38,303 nt of DNA from Cellulomonas endophytica (lineage in GTDB: Bacteria; Actinomycetota; Actinomycetes; Actinomycetales; Cellulomonadaceae). Positions 1 to 7,506 of this stretch are shown one piece after another. A program made the position numbers and the translations under genes. The stretch lies in the NCBI RefSeq assembly GCF_004123805.1, contig NZ_RWJX01000035.1:1-38303 (forward strand), read 5' to 3'. Every line of letters starts with the position of its first letter. Position 1 is the stretch's first letter. The notes beneath the pieces are model-generated. The model was not told where the DNA came from. It did not search any database and saw nothing but the letters and a program-made list of their open reading frames with translations.

Positions 1-1
1 G

Positions 2-310
2 GCGCACCGGCGGTGGGACCGGCCCGGGTCCGCGCTGGCCGCGGCGGCCCGCGCGGCGGGGCTCGCGGCGCGCTCCGGGGCCCGCACGCCGGCCCTCGTC
101 GCCGCCACCCACCCCCTGCCCCTCACCGCCCGCGAGCGGGAGGTCGCCGCGCTCGCGGCGTCCGGCCTGAGCAACCGGGCGATCGCCGAGCGCCTGACCG
201 TGTCGGTCCGGACCGTGGAGGGCCACCTCTACCGGGCGGGGCAGAAGCTGCACCTCTCGGACCGGGCGGGCCTCGCGGCCGTGCTGGGCGGGCCGGGCGG
301 ACCCGCGTAG
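2..310 (+). CDS. LuxR-family transcriptional regulator, C-terminal part
   Basis: The reading frame is open from the window edge and ends at TAG 308-310, giving about 102 residues of a protein whose start lies upstream. The last 65 residues are a GerE/LuxR DNA-binding domain: LTAREREV, then the recognition helix SNRAIAERL and SVRTVEGHL. The preceding Ala/Arg-rich stretch resembles the tetratricopeptide tail before the HTH in large ATP-binding (LAL) LuxR regulators of actinobacteria, so the missing part may be a large ATPase-type sensor; that is inference. Its target is unknown. The cupin gene starts 91 bp downstream on the same strand with its own ribosome binding site. Confidence 0.8.
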   Translation, partial: AHRRWDRPGSALAAAARAAGLAARSGARTPALVAATHPLPLTAREREVAALAASGLSNRAIAERLTVSVRTVEGHLYRAGQKLHLSDRAGLAAVLGGPGGPA

Positions 311-401
311 CCCGCTACTCGCGCCCCGCCGGCGGCCGGCGCCCAGGCTGGGCACGACCGCGCGGGACGGCCCTGCGGGCGGCAGAGCGGGAGGTACCAC
401 G

Positions 402-874
402 ATGAGCGCCACCTACGTCTCCCCCGGCGGGGGCGTCCACCACCGCATGCTCGACGGCGACCACGTCGCCAAGGCGTCCGTCGCCGCCGCGGACGGCGGC
501 TTCGAGCTGTTCGAGGTGCACGCGCCGGCGGGTCCCGCCGCTCCCCTGCACGTGTCGCCCTGGAGCGGCGTGCTCTACGTCCTCGAGGGGACGGTGCAGG
601 TGCAGGTGGACGGCGAGGGGTGCTCCGTGGAGCCGGGCGGGGCCGTGACCCTGCCCGCCGGCGTCCCGTGCACCTTCCGGGTCGAGCGCGGCGCGGCCCG
701 CTTCCTCGCCATCACCACCGGGCTGCGAGCGGGTCGCTTCTTCGCGGAGGCCGCCGCCGCCGCGCCCGCGGGGACACCGCCGGCCGACGCGATGGCCGGG
801 CTGGCCCGCGTCACCGCCCGGCACGGCGTCGCCCTCGTCCTGCTGGCCACGGCGGGCCCCGCGGGGGCGTGACC
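402..874 (+). CDS. Cupin-fold protein with degenerate metal site
   Basis: A 157-codon frame starts at ATG 402 behind a good Shine-Dalgarno sequence (GGGAGG, 7 nt spacing). Residues about 35-105 form a single cupin barrel: PLHVSPWSGVLYVLEG (48-63) matches cupin motif 1 and PGGAVTLPAGVPC (78-90) matches motif 2. The usual metal ligands are mostly replaced: only H50 remains of the HxH pair, no acidic ligand follows, and the motif 2 histidine position is C90. It may therefore bind a small ligand without a metal, or be a non-catalytic sensor. The Ala-rich C-terminal 40 residues are not recognised. Substrate is unknown. A hairpin at 959-986 follows the gene. Confidence 0.75.
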
Positions 875-958
875 GGGCCGGTCGTCGCAGCCCCACGGCG
901 TCCTCGCTCCCCGTCCGCGGGCCCGTCCGGGCCTCCGCCCCGGGACGGAGCCGTACGC

Positions 959-986
959 CCGGCCTGCACCCTTCGGTGCAGGCCGG
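959..986. terminator. 12-bp hairpin between cupin and CPBP genes
   Basis: A perfect inverted repeat with 12-bp arms (959-970 and 975-986) around the tetraloop CTTC lies in the 168-bp gap between two plus-strand genes. There is no T tract after it. It most likely terminates the cupin transcript in the U-tract-independent style common in high-GC actinobacteria, although a regulator site is possible. Confidence 0.5.
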
Positions 987-1042
987 CCGGTTCGTCCTCC
1001 CGCCGCTTCCGGCGCGACCTCCCGCTGACGAGGCTCGAGGTC

Positions 1043-1966
1043 ATGACCACGACACCCCGCACGACCGCACCGGCCGCCGGCCGGGCCGCACCCGACGGGG
1101 CACCGGCACGCCGACGAGACCCCCTCGACGTCGTCCGGCGCCACCCGCTCCTGTCCTTCGTCGTGCTGGCGAACGTCCTGAGCTGGCTGGGCTGGACCCC
1201 CTACGTGCTCTCGCAGCACGGCCTCGGACTCTGGGACGTCCGCTTCCCCGAGGCCCTCGGCAGCAGCCAGATCCTCGGCGTGCTGCCCGGGGCCTACCTG
1301 GGTCCGATCGCCTCGGCCCTCGTCGTCACCGCGATCGCCGACGGACGTCCCGGGCTGCGCCGCTGGGTCGGGCGGATGGCGCGCTGGAGGGTGGCAGGGC
1401 GCTGGTACGCCCTCGCGTTGCTCGGCGTGCCGGCGGCCATGCTGCTCACGGGCGCCGTCTTCTCCGGCGGCCGGGTCGGCACGCCGCCCCTGGAGGCCCT
1501 GCTCGCCTACGTGCCCGTCCTGCTGCTCCAGGTCGTCACCACGGGTCTGGCCGAGGAGCCGGGCTGGCGCGACTTCGCCCTGCCCCGCCTGCAGGACCGC
1601 TTCGGCCCGCTGGCCGGCTCCATGGTGCTCGGGCCGCTGTGGGCGCTGTGGCACATGCCGCTCTTCCTGTCCGACTGGGGCGGCTGGCCCGACGCCGGCT
1701 GGGTGCGGCCCGTGGCCTTCACGGTCTTCTGCGTCGCGTTCAACCTCGTCATGACCTGGGTCTTCAACAGCACCGGGCAGAGCCTGCCCCTGGCCGTGCT
1801 GGCGCACGTCAGCGTCAACACCTTCGCGTCGGTCATCTGGGGGACGACGTTCCCGACGATCGACGCCGACCGGGCGATGGTCGCGATGGCCACCGGTGCG
1901 ACGGTCGCCGCCGCCGTGCTCGTGGTCCGGACCCGGGGCCGCCTGGGGTACCCCGGGCCGCGCTGA
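1043..1966 (+). CDS. CPBP family intramembrane glutamic metalloprotease
   Basis: This is a 307-residue polytopic membrane protein. ATG 1043 follows a GAGG-containing stretch; the frame is open further upstream, but that part looks non-coding. The three ABI/CPBP motifs are present: EEPGWR (E171, E172, R176), LWHMPLF (H204) and LAHVSVNTF (H255, N259). These are the catalytic glutamate and metal-binding residues of the Rce1/CAAX-protease-like superfamily. About seven hydrophobic segments are visible between residues 33 and 295. Bacterial members are linked to bacteriocin immunity or cell-surface processing, but the substrate here is unknown. It converges on the two-component genes, with a shared hairpin at 1987-2021. 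Confidence 0.88.
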   Translation: MTTTPRTTAPAAGRAAPDGAPARRRDPLDVVRRHPLLSFVVLANVLSWLGWTPYVLSQHGLGLWDVRFPEALGSSQILGVLPGAYLGPIASALVVTAIADGRPGLRRWVGRMARWRVAGRWYALALLGVPAAMLLTGAVFSGGRVGTPPLEALLAYVPVLLLQVVTTGLAEEPGWRDFALPRLQDRFGPLAGSMVLGPLWALWHMPLFLSDWGGWPDAGWVRPVAFTVFCVAFNLVMTWVFNSTGQSLPLAVLAHVSVNTFASVIWGTTFPTIDADRAMVAMATGATVAAAVLVVRTRGRLGYPGPR

Positions 1967-1986
1967 CGGCCGCACCACCACCGGTC

Positions 1987-2021
1987 GACGAGGGGCGGCG
2001 CCGCGGCGTCAGCCCCTCGTC
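1987..2021. terminator. Bidirectional hairpin between convergent genes
   Basis: 10-bp perfect arms (1987-1996, 2012-2021) enclose a GC-rich 15-nt loop. The hairpin lies between the CPBP stop codon and the response regulator and overlaps the latter's stop codon (2009-2011), so it can end transcripts from both sides. Confidence 0.6.
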
Positions 2022-2731
2022 GCGCCGGGCCGACCGGGGCCCGGGTCGCCCGCCCGGCCCGGCTCGTCCGGCACGGCGACCACGCGGTTCTGGTAGGCCC
2101 ACACCACGGCCTGCAGGCGCGAGGTGACGCCGAGCTTGGGCAGCATCCGCGCCAGGTGCGACTTCACGGTCGAGACCTCGACGACGAGCGCCCGCGCGAT
2201 GCCCTCGTTCGACAGCCCCTGCGCCAGCAGCCCCAGGATCTCGCGCTCGCGCGGGGTGAGGAGCCCCGCGGCGCGCTCGGCGGTGACGGGCTGGAGGCGC
2301 CGCCGCTCGACGAACTCGCGCAGGATGCGCCGCGTCAGCGTCCCGTCGATCGTGCCCTGGCCCGCCGCCACCTGGCGGACCGCCGCGACGATCGCGTCGG
2401 GCTCGGAGTCCTTGAGCAGGAACCCCGACGCACCGGCCTCCAGCGCCCCGAACACGTACTCGTCGAGGTCGAAGGTCGTCAGCACGAGCACGGGCACCGC
2501 GGGGTCGGCGTCCGGGGCGCACAGCAGCCGGGTCACCTCGATGCCGGTGAGGCCGGGCATCCGGACGTCGAGGCAGGCGACGTCCGGGACGAGCGCGCGG
2601 GCCATCGCCAGCGCCTCGTCGCCGTCCGCGGCCACGCCGACCACCTCGAGGTCGTCCTCCGCGCCCAGGAGCGCGGCGAGCCCGACGCGGACGAGGTGCT
2701 GGTCGTCGGCGACGAGGACGCGGGTGGTCAC
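2009..2731 (-). CDS. NarL/FixJ-type response regulator
   Basis: A 240-residue response regulator starting with GTG 2731, which overlaps the stop codon of the upstream histidine kinase gene by 4 bp (GTGA), indicating translational coupling. Residues 1-120 form a receiver domain with acidic residues D9-D10, phosphoacceptor D55 (in CLDVRMPG), T86 in VLTTFD and K107 in FLLKD. Residues 157-215 form a LuxR-type helix-turn-helix (LTPREREI, SNEGIARAL, STVKSHL). It is the output partner of the adjacent kinase. The Gly/Pro-rich last 18 residues look disordered. Target genes cannot be read from the sequence; the upstream oxidoreductase gene on the same strand is a candidate. Confidence 0.93.
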   Translation of the reverse strand: MTTRVLVADDQHLVRVGLAALLGAEDDLEVVGVAADGDEALAMARALVPDVACLDVRMPGLTGIEVTRLLCAPDADPAVPVLVLTTFDLDEYVFGALEAGASGFLLKDSEPDAIVAAVRQVAAGQGTIDGTLTRRILREFVERRRLQPVTAERAAGLLTPREREILGLLAQGLSNEGIARALVVEVSTVKSHLARMLPKLGVTSRLQAVVWAYQNRVVAVPDEPGRAGDPGPGRPGATRG

Positions 2732-4197
2732 GGTGCCTCCGGGGGGTCGGCGAGGAGGGGGTCCTCGCGCTCGGGGCGGTCCGTCTCGACGGGCAGGCCC
2801 AGCCGCACCCTCCACCCGCCGTCCGGCGCAGGCCCGTAGGCCAGCTCGCCCCCGACGAGCTGCGCCCGCTCCGCCATGCCGACGAGCCCGAACCCCCCGC
2901 GGGCTCCCTCGGCGGCACCGGCCGCACCGGCGGCGGCACCCCGGCCGGCCGGCGGCGGGCCGTTGCGCACGGTGACGAGGAGGCGGTCGGGCGCGGGCAG
3001 CGCCACCTCGACGACGCAGGGGGCGCCCGGGGCGTGGGCGGCGGCGTTCGCGAGCGCCTCCTGCACCATGCGGTGGGCGACGAGCTGGGCGAGCGGCCCG
3101 ACGAGGTCGGCGGCCGGGCCTGCCGGCGGGTCGGTGACGAGGACGACGTCGGCACCGGCCTCGCGGCGGCGCCGCACGAGCGCCTCGAGCGCGGCGAGCG
3201 TCTCCACCGGTCGGCCCCCGTCCCCGTCCTCGCGCAGCAGCCCGACGAGCCGCCGCAGGTCGTCCAGGACGGAGCGGCTCTGCTCCCGCACGAGCCGCGC
3301 CGACGCACGGGCGGCGTCCGGGTCGGTCGCCACCTGCCGCTCGACGGCCCCGGCCAGCAGCGCGATGCCCGACAGGTGGTGGGCCGCGATGTCGTGCAGC
3401 TCGCGCGACATCGCGGTGCGCTCCCGGGCGGCCGCCGCCGCCAGCAGGGCGTCCTGCTCGCGGCGCACCGCGGCCACCTCCTGCCGCCGGGCCCGCTCGG
3501 CCTGGCGGCGTGCGGCGACGAGCGACCCCAGCAGGAGCGGCAGCCCCACCACGACGAGCGCCTGCCCCGTGCCCGCGACCGCGGCGGTCCCCGGCCCGAC
3601 GCCCGTCCCCGCCCGCAGCTCCGCGACCGCCTGCCCGACCGCGACGAGGAGCGCCGTGACGACCAGGGCCGCGCGCAGCCGCGCCGGCGGGTGGTGCACG
3701 GCGGCCAGGTGGACCGCGACGAGCACCGCGACGGCGGTGAGCGTCGACGCCGCGGACGGCCCCACCAGCGCGAGGACGAGGGGCACTGCCGCGACGGCCG
3801 GCAGGAGGCGCCCCGGGTGCCGCGCCACCTCCGCCACGGCGGCGGCCTGCGCCACGAGCACCACGGCCGCCGTCCACCACGCGCCGGTCGCGGGGCCGGG
3901 GACGGCGCCGAGGGACGCGTCGCGCGCCGCGGCGGCGGGCAGCACCGCCAGCAGCGTCACCGCGAGCGCGCCGCACGCGAGCGCGGCCCGGGGGTGCCGG
4001 GGGACGACGCCCTCGTCCAGGGCCGGGCGCGGGGACAGGGCCGGACGCCGGTACGGGGTCGGACGCCGGGACGGGGTCGGACGCCGGGACGGGGTCGGGC
4101 GCTGGGACAGGGTCGGCCTCCGCTCGGGGCGCTGGGGTCCGCGGCGTCCGCCCGCCGCTTCCGTCTCCGGGCACGGGTGCCCGGCGACGCCCATCAT
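2728..4197 (-). CDS. NarL-type sensor histidine kinase
   Basis: A 489-residue membrane histidine kinase of the HPK7 (HisKA_3/DesK) class. The Pro/Arg-rich N-terminus contains hexapeptide repeats (about 30-62), followed by hydrophobic segments to about 230 and a short coiled coil. The phosphoacceptor helix SRELHDIAAHH carries H268. The ATPase domain shows an N-box (HRMVQEALANAAAH) and a G-box (GGFGLVGMAER). I chose the first of two adjacent ATGs (4197 and 4194); no strong ribosome binding site is visible, so the start is uncertain. No dedicated extracellular sensor domain is seen; the stimulus may be membrane-related. It is coupled to the regulator downstream by a GTGA overlap. Confidence 0.9.
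   Translation of the reverse strand: MMGVAGHPCPETEAAGGRRGPQRPERRPTLSQRPTPSRRPTPSRRPTPYRRPALSPRPALDEGVVPRHPRAALACGALAVTLLAVLPAAAARDASLGAVPGPATGAWWTAAVVLVAQAAAVAEVARHPGRLLPAVAAVPLVLALVGPSAASTLTAVAVLVAVHLAAVHHPPARLRAALVVTALLVAVGQAVAELRAGTGVGPGTAAVAGTGQALVVVGLPLLLGSLVAARRQAERARRQEVAAVRREQDALLAAAAARERTAMSRELHDIAAHHLSGIALLAGAVERQVATDPDAARASARLVREQSRSVLDDLRRLVGLLREDGDGGRPVETLAALEALVRRRREAGADVVLVTDPPAGPAADLVGPLAQLVAHRMVQEALANAAAHAPGAPCVVEVALPAPDRLLVTVRNGPPPAGRGAAAGAAGAAEGARGGFGLVGMAERAQLVGGELAYGPAPDGGWRVRLGLPVETDRPEREDPLLADPPEAP
4021..4128. repeat. 18-bp tandem repeat inside the kinase N-terminus
   Basis: Five near-identical 18-bp units occupy 4021-4110 (units start at 4021, 4039, 4057, 4075 and 4093), with a degenerate sixth to 4128. 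Units at 4057 and 4075 are identical. On the coding (minus) strand each unit encodes a hexapeptide of the RRPTPS type, so copy-number change would lengthen or shorten the tail in frame. Confidence 0.9.
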
Positions 4198-4247
4198 GGC
4201 CGACCGCCGCGCGGGCCCCCGGCCCGGTCCGCCCCCGCGGGACCCGG

Positions 4248-5147
4248 TCAGAGGGTCACGACGACCTTGCCGCGCGTCCGGCCGGCCGCGACGTGCGCGT
4301 GCGCCTGCGCGATCCGCTCCAGCGGGTAGACCGCCTCCACGCGCGGGGTGTACGCGCCCGTGGCGCCGAGCGCGGCCGCGGCCGGCAGGTGCGCCGCGGC
4401 GTCCGCGCCGCCCTGCACCATCGTGACGCCGTGCGCCGCGGCGTCGGACGAGGCCACGGTCGAGACCCGCGACGGGTCCCCGACGAGCGCCACGAGGTCC
4501 GCCAGCGATCCCGACCCGGCGGTGTCGAACGCCGCGTCGACACCCTGCGGGGCCACCGCGGCGACCCGCTCGGCCAGCCCATGGCCGTAGGTGACGGGCA
4601 CCGCGCCGAGCGAGCGGACGAAGGCGTGCCCGGCCTCGCTCGCCGTCCCGACCACGGTCGCCCCGCGGGCCACGGCGATCTCGACGGCGGCCGACCCCAC
4701 ACCGCCGCCGGCGCCCTCGACGAGGAGGGTGCGCCCGGCGAGGTCGCCGAGCACGGCGAGGCCGGCGAGCGCCGTCGCGGACACCAGCCCGGCCGCGGCC
4801 GCCTGCTCCGTCGACCACGCGGCCGGCACCGCGGCCCAGGCCGTGAGCACCGCGAGCTCGGCGGCGCCGCCCCGGGCCAGCCCGAACACCGTGTCCCCCA
4901 CCGACACGCCCGTCACGCCCTCGCCCACCTCGTCGACGACGCCGGTCGCGTCGCTGCCGGGGACGACGGGGAAGGTCACGCGCACGACCGCCGCGAGCCG
5001 CCCGGCGCGGACCTTCACGTCGAACGGGTTGACGCTCGTCGCGGCGACCCGGACCCGGACCTGCCCCGGGCCCGCGTGCGGCTCCGGGGCCTCCTCCACC
5101 ACGAGGACGTCCGGGTCGCCGTACTCGTGGAACCGGGCTGCGCGCAC
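4248..5147 (-). CDS. NADP-dependent zinc-independent oxidoreductase (quinone oxidoreductase-like)
   Basis: A 299-residue medium-chain dehydrogenase/reductase. GTG 5147 is preferred because GAGGAGG lies just upstream with normal spacing; upstream in-frame starts would add an unconserved tail. The N-terminal GroES-like fold (VNPFDVKVRAG, PGSDATGVVDEVG, 30-75) lacks the zinc-ligand cysteines, and the Rossmann fold has VEGAGGGVGSAAVE. This matches QOR/crotonyl-reductase-like enzymes that reduce quinones or enones with NADPH. It is divergent from an MmyB-like regulator that starts 140 bp away, a frequent pairing in actinobacteria, and that regulator probably controls it. The kinase gene begins 50 bp downstream on the same strand. 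Confidence 0.88.
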   Translation of the reverse strand: MRAARFHEYGDPDVLVVEEAPEPHAGPGQVRVRVAATSVNPFDVKVRAGRLAAVVRVTFPVVPGSDATGVVDEVGEGVTGVSVGDTVFGLARGGAAELAVLTAWAAVPAAWSTEQAAAAGLVSATALAGLAVLGDLAGRTLLVEGAGGGVGSAAVEIAVARGATVVGTASEAGHAFVRSLGAVPVTYGHGLAERVAAVAPQGVDAAFDTAGSGSLADLVALVGDPSRVSTVASSDAAAHGVTMVQGGADAAAHLPAAAALGATGAYTPRVEAVYPLERIAQAHAHVAAGRTRGKVVVTL

Positions 5148-5274
5148 AGGGACCTCCTCGTCGGCCCCGCCGACCGGGGCGGTCGTCGGACCGGGGGACC
5201 ATCGTGCACCGCAGGGGCTCCCGAGCACTGCTGAGGTACCCCGGCAGGGCGTCCCAGCGGGGCGGCCCGGCTCC

Positions 5275-5280
5275 TACCGT
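5275..5280 (+). promoter_or_regulatory. -10-like hexamer, leaderless start of the MmyB-like regulator
   Basis: TACCGT fits the TANNNT -10 consensus of actinobacterial housekeeping sigma factors and ends 7 nt before GTG 5288, so transcription should begin at or within one base of the start codon. No clear -35 element is seen. Confidence 0.45.
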
Positions 5281-5287
5281 GGGAGGC

Positions 5288-6175
5288 GTGGACGACAGGG
5301 GCGAGATCCGGGACTTCCTCACGACCCGGCGGGCGCGGCTCACGCCCGAGGCGGTGGGGCTCCCCGCCGTCGGCGAGCGGCGCGTGCCCGGCCTGCGCCG
5401 CGGCGAGGTGGCGACGCTCGCGGGGCTGAGCGTGGAGTACTACGCGCGGCTGGAGCGCGGGGCGCTCGGCAGCGCCTCCCCGTCGGTGCTCGAGGCGCTC
5501 GCGCGGGCCCTGCGGCTCGACGACGCCGAGCGCAGCCACCTGTTCCACCTCGCGCGCGCCGCGGGCGGGTCGGCGGGCGGCGCGCGGCCGCGGCGGCGGG
5601 CACCCCGCGCGTGGAGCCCGCCCCCCACCCTGCAGTGGGTCCTCGACGCCGTCACCGGCGGGCCGGCGATCGTCCGCAACGGGCGCATGGAGCTCCTCGC
5701 CGCGAACGCGCTGGGCCGCGCCATGCACGCGCCCCTGTACGCGCGGGCGGCGGACGGGCGGCCCAGCTTCGCCCGGTACACGTTCCTGGACGAGGACGCC
5801 CGCCGCTTCTACCCCGACTGGGAGGAGGCCGCCGACATCTGCGTCGCCATCCTCCACACGGAGGCCGGCCGTGACCCGCACGACCGGCTGCTGCACGACC
5901 TCGTCGGGGAGCTGTCGACGCGCAGCCCGGAGTTCCGCCGGCGCTGGAGCCGCCACGACGTCCGGATCCACGGCTCGGGCACGAAGCGGTACCACCACGA
6001 GGCGGTCGGCGAGCTCGTGCTGGCCTACGAGAGCGTCGACCTGCTGTCGGAGGCCGGGCTGACCCTCACGCTCTACGCGGCCGAGCCGGGCTCGCCGACG
6101 GCCGGCGCGCTGGCCCTGCTGGCGTCGTGGTGGGCGACCGAGGGCGCGGACGCGTCGGTGCCGGCCCCCGCCTGA
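5288..6175 (+). CDS. XRE-family regulator with MmyB-like ligand-binding domain
   Basis: A 295-residue protein. Residues 1-90 are an XRE helix-turn-helix (RRGEVATLAGLSVEYYARLERG), and about 110-285 match the MmyB-like ligand-binding domain (PPTLQWVLDAV near its start, then FYPDW and a conserved YHHEAVGELVLAYE block). In this family the C-terminal domain is thought to bind a fatty-acid-like or other small ligand and regulate a divergent short- or medium-chain dehydrogenase, which is exactly the arrangement here. GTG 5288 was chosen because a -10-like hexamer sits where a leaderless message would begin; GTG 5279 is an in-frame alternative. Likely a repressor of the divergent oxidoreductase (inference). 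Confidence 0.9.
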   Translation: MDDRGEIRDFLTTRRARLTPEAVGLPAVGERRVPGLRRGEVATLAGLSVEYYARLERGALGSASPSVLEALARALRLDDAERSHLFHLARAAGGSAGGARPRRRAPRAWSPPPTLQWVLDAVTGGPAIVRNGRMELLAANALGRAMHAPLYARAADGRPSFARYTFLDEDARRFYPDWEEAADICVAILHTEAGRDPHDRLLHDLVGELSTRSPEFRRRWSRHDVRIHGSGTKRYHHEAVGELVLAYESVDLLSEAGLTLTLYAAEPGSPTAGALALLASWWATEGADASVPAPA

Positions 6176-6196
6176 CCGCTCGGGACCCGGCCGGCG

Positions 6197-6388
6197 TCAG
6201 CGGTCGCAGGCGCAGGTCTCGTTGATCTCGACGACCGTGTCCCCGTCCTCGGGGCGGGCCCAGGCCTCCGCCTCCGCCCGGTCGGCGAACGAGCGCGGCG
6301 CCAGGCGCCCGTTGGCCAGCAGCACCGTCACCTCGATGCGCTCGCGCGGGTCGACCCACCCCGCCGCCACGTCCGGCGTCGTCGTCAT
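6197..6388 (-). CDS. Uncharacterised 63-residue protein ending in a CxC motif
   Basis: A small acidic protein with ATG 6388 behind an excellent Shine-Dalgarno sequence (GAGGAGGG, about 5 nt spacing), which makes it a convincing gene despite its size. No signal peptide or membrane segment is visible. It reads as an alpha/beta mini-domain (IEVTVLLANG, then SFADRAEAEAWARPEDGDTVVEI) ending in TCACDR. The two C-terminal cysteines could bind metal or form a disulfide. It converges on the MmyB-like regulator. I do not recognise the family. Confidence 0.65.
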   Translation of the reverse strand: MTTTPDVAAGWVDPRERIEVTVLLANGRLAPRSFADRAEAEAWARPEDGDTVVEINETCACDR

Positions 6389-6464
6389 CGCACCCCTCCT
6401 CGACGGCGGGCGGCCCGGTGCCGACCCCGTCCTCCCGCGACCGTAGCCCCCGCGCGCCGCGGCG

Positions 6465-7433
6465 TCAGGCCCCGGCCGCCGCGAGCAGCGCGTGCGCGCG
6501 GGACCCGGTGGGCACGACGAGCTCGGCCGACCCGCCCCCGGCGCGCCACGCGACGACCGTCACCGCCGGGTAGAGCGGGTGCGGCTGCACGTCGGTCCCC
6601 GCGAGCGCGTGCAGCGGCAGCACGAACCGCGCCACGGAGTGCACGGGGTGGCGGCCGCGCAGGAGCCACGCGTGCCGGGCCACCACCTCGAGCGCCGTGT
6701 CGTCGCCCGCCAGCACCGCACCGTGCAGCGTCATCGGCTGCAGGAGGTGCCCCAGCCGGTGGGCCGTGCCCGCCGGCCCGAAGGCGTCCGGCACGAGGGG
6801 CACGCGCCCGTGCAGGGCCCAGGGCACGAGGTCACCGTGGTGGCGCAGCAGGTCGCGCGCCCCGCTCACCAGGGCCTGGTCGTCGCGGCCGAGGCGCAGG
6901 GCCGGAACAGGGCCCCCGGCCCGGGCGGCGTGCAGCAGGGCCCAGCCGGCGGCGCTCGGGGACCGGTGGGAGGCCGCCGCGCGCACCTCGTCGACGAGCC
7001 GCGTCACCGCGGCCCGGGCCGCGCCGTTGTAGCGCACGACGACCGTGCGACCCCCGGTGGCGTGCACGGAGAGCGTGCCGTCGAGCAGGCTCACGACGTC
7101 ACCCGTCGCGACGACCTCGTCGAGCGGCAGGACCTGGACGGTGTAGCCGCCCGGCCCCGGGGCACCGCGCCGGCGGACCGGCGTGCCGTCGTGGCGGGAG
7201 AGGACCGTCAGGCGCTCGTCGTCGACGGCGAGCAGGTGGTCGTACAGGTCCATGCCGACGTGGGCGTCCCGACGGGCGATGCCGCGCGGCACCTTGAGGA
7301 CGAGCCGCGCGGCGGCCGGGTCGAGCCCGTGGTCGCGGAAGAGGCGGGGCACCTGCGCCGCCGTGCGCACCTCGTCGACCCACGGCCCGAACCGGTCGTA
7401 CTCCTCGACGTCCTCGCGCGTGCTGCCCGCCAC
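6465..7433 (-). CDS. Uncharacterised 322-residue soluble protein
   Basis: An intact frame with typical high-GC coding character, starting at ATG 7433. The N-terminus (DRFGPWVDEVRTAAQVPRLF, then LVLKVPRGIARRDAHVGMDL) and a central beta-rich part (YTVQVLPLDEVVATGDVVSL, then GTLSVHATGGRTVVVRYNGAA) look like a conserved actinobacterial cytosolic family with a PH-like beta fold followed by a helical region. I see no catalytic motif, signal peptide or transmembrane segment. It lies between the 63-aa gene and the alkaline phosphatase on the same strand; a strong hairpin at 7449-7490 separates it from the phosphatase, so it is probably transcribed separately. No function is assigned. Confidence 0.7.
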   Translation of the reverse strand: MAGSTREDVEEYDRFGPWVDEVRTAAQVPRLFRDHGLDPAAARLVLKVPRGIARRDAHVGMDLYDHLLAVDDERLTVLSRHDGTPVRRRGAPGPGGYTVQVLPLDEVVATGDVVSLLDGTLSVHATGGRTVVVRYNGAARAAVTRLVDEVRAAASHRSPSAAGWALLHAARAGGPVPALRLGRDDQALVSGARDLLRHHGDLVPWALHGRVPLVPDAFGPAGTAHRLGHLLQPMTLHGAVLAGDDTALEVVARHAWLLRGRHPVHSVARFVLPLHALAGTDVQPHPLYPAVTVVAWRAGGGSAELVVPTGSRAHALLAAAGA

Positions 7434-7448
7434 CGTCGTCCCCTGCCC

Positions 7449-7490
7449 CTGCCGCCGGTCGCCGGGCGTGCGGCCCGGCGACCGGGGCAG
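7449..7490 (-). terminator. Hairpin terminator after the alkaline phosphatase gene
   Basis: Perfect 12-bp arms (7455-7466, 7474-7485) around a 7-nt loop extend by five more pairs past a single bulged G (7449-7453 with 7486-7490). It lies 17 nt beyond the phosphatase stop codon on the minus strand. There is no T tract. Confidence 0.65.
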
Positions 7491-7506
7491 CGTACGTCCG
7501 CCGCAC

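Noticed and set aside
4021..4128. A CRISPR-like array
   Set aside because: Units are contiguous with no spacers and encode a peptide repeat in the kinase frame.
2009..4174. A single 721-residue protein spanning kinase and regulator
   Set aside because: Only its C-terminal part is a response regulator; the rest is an out-of-frame reading of the kinase gene, and a GTGA overlap defines two separate genes.
2728..5343. Long minus-strand frame joining the kinase to sequence upstream of 4197
   Set aside because: The upstream part is the antisense-frame shadow of the oxidoreductase gene; the kinase start near 4197 fits the family length.
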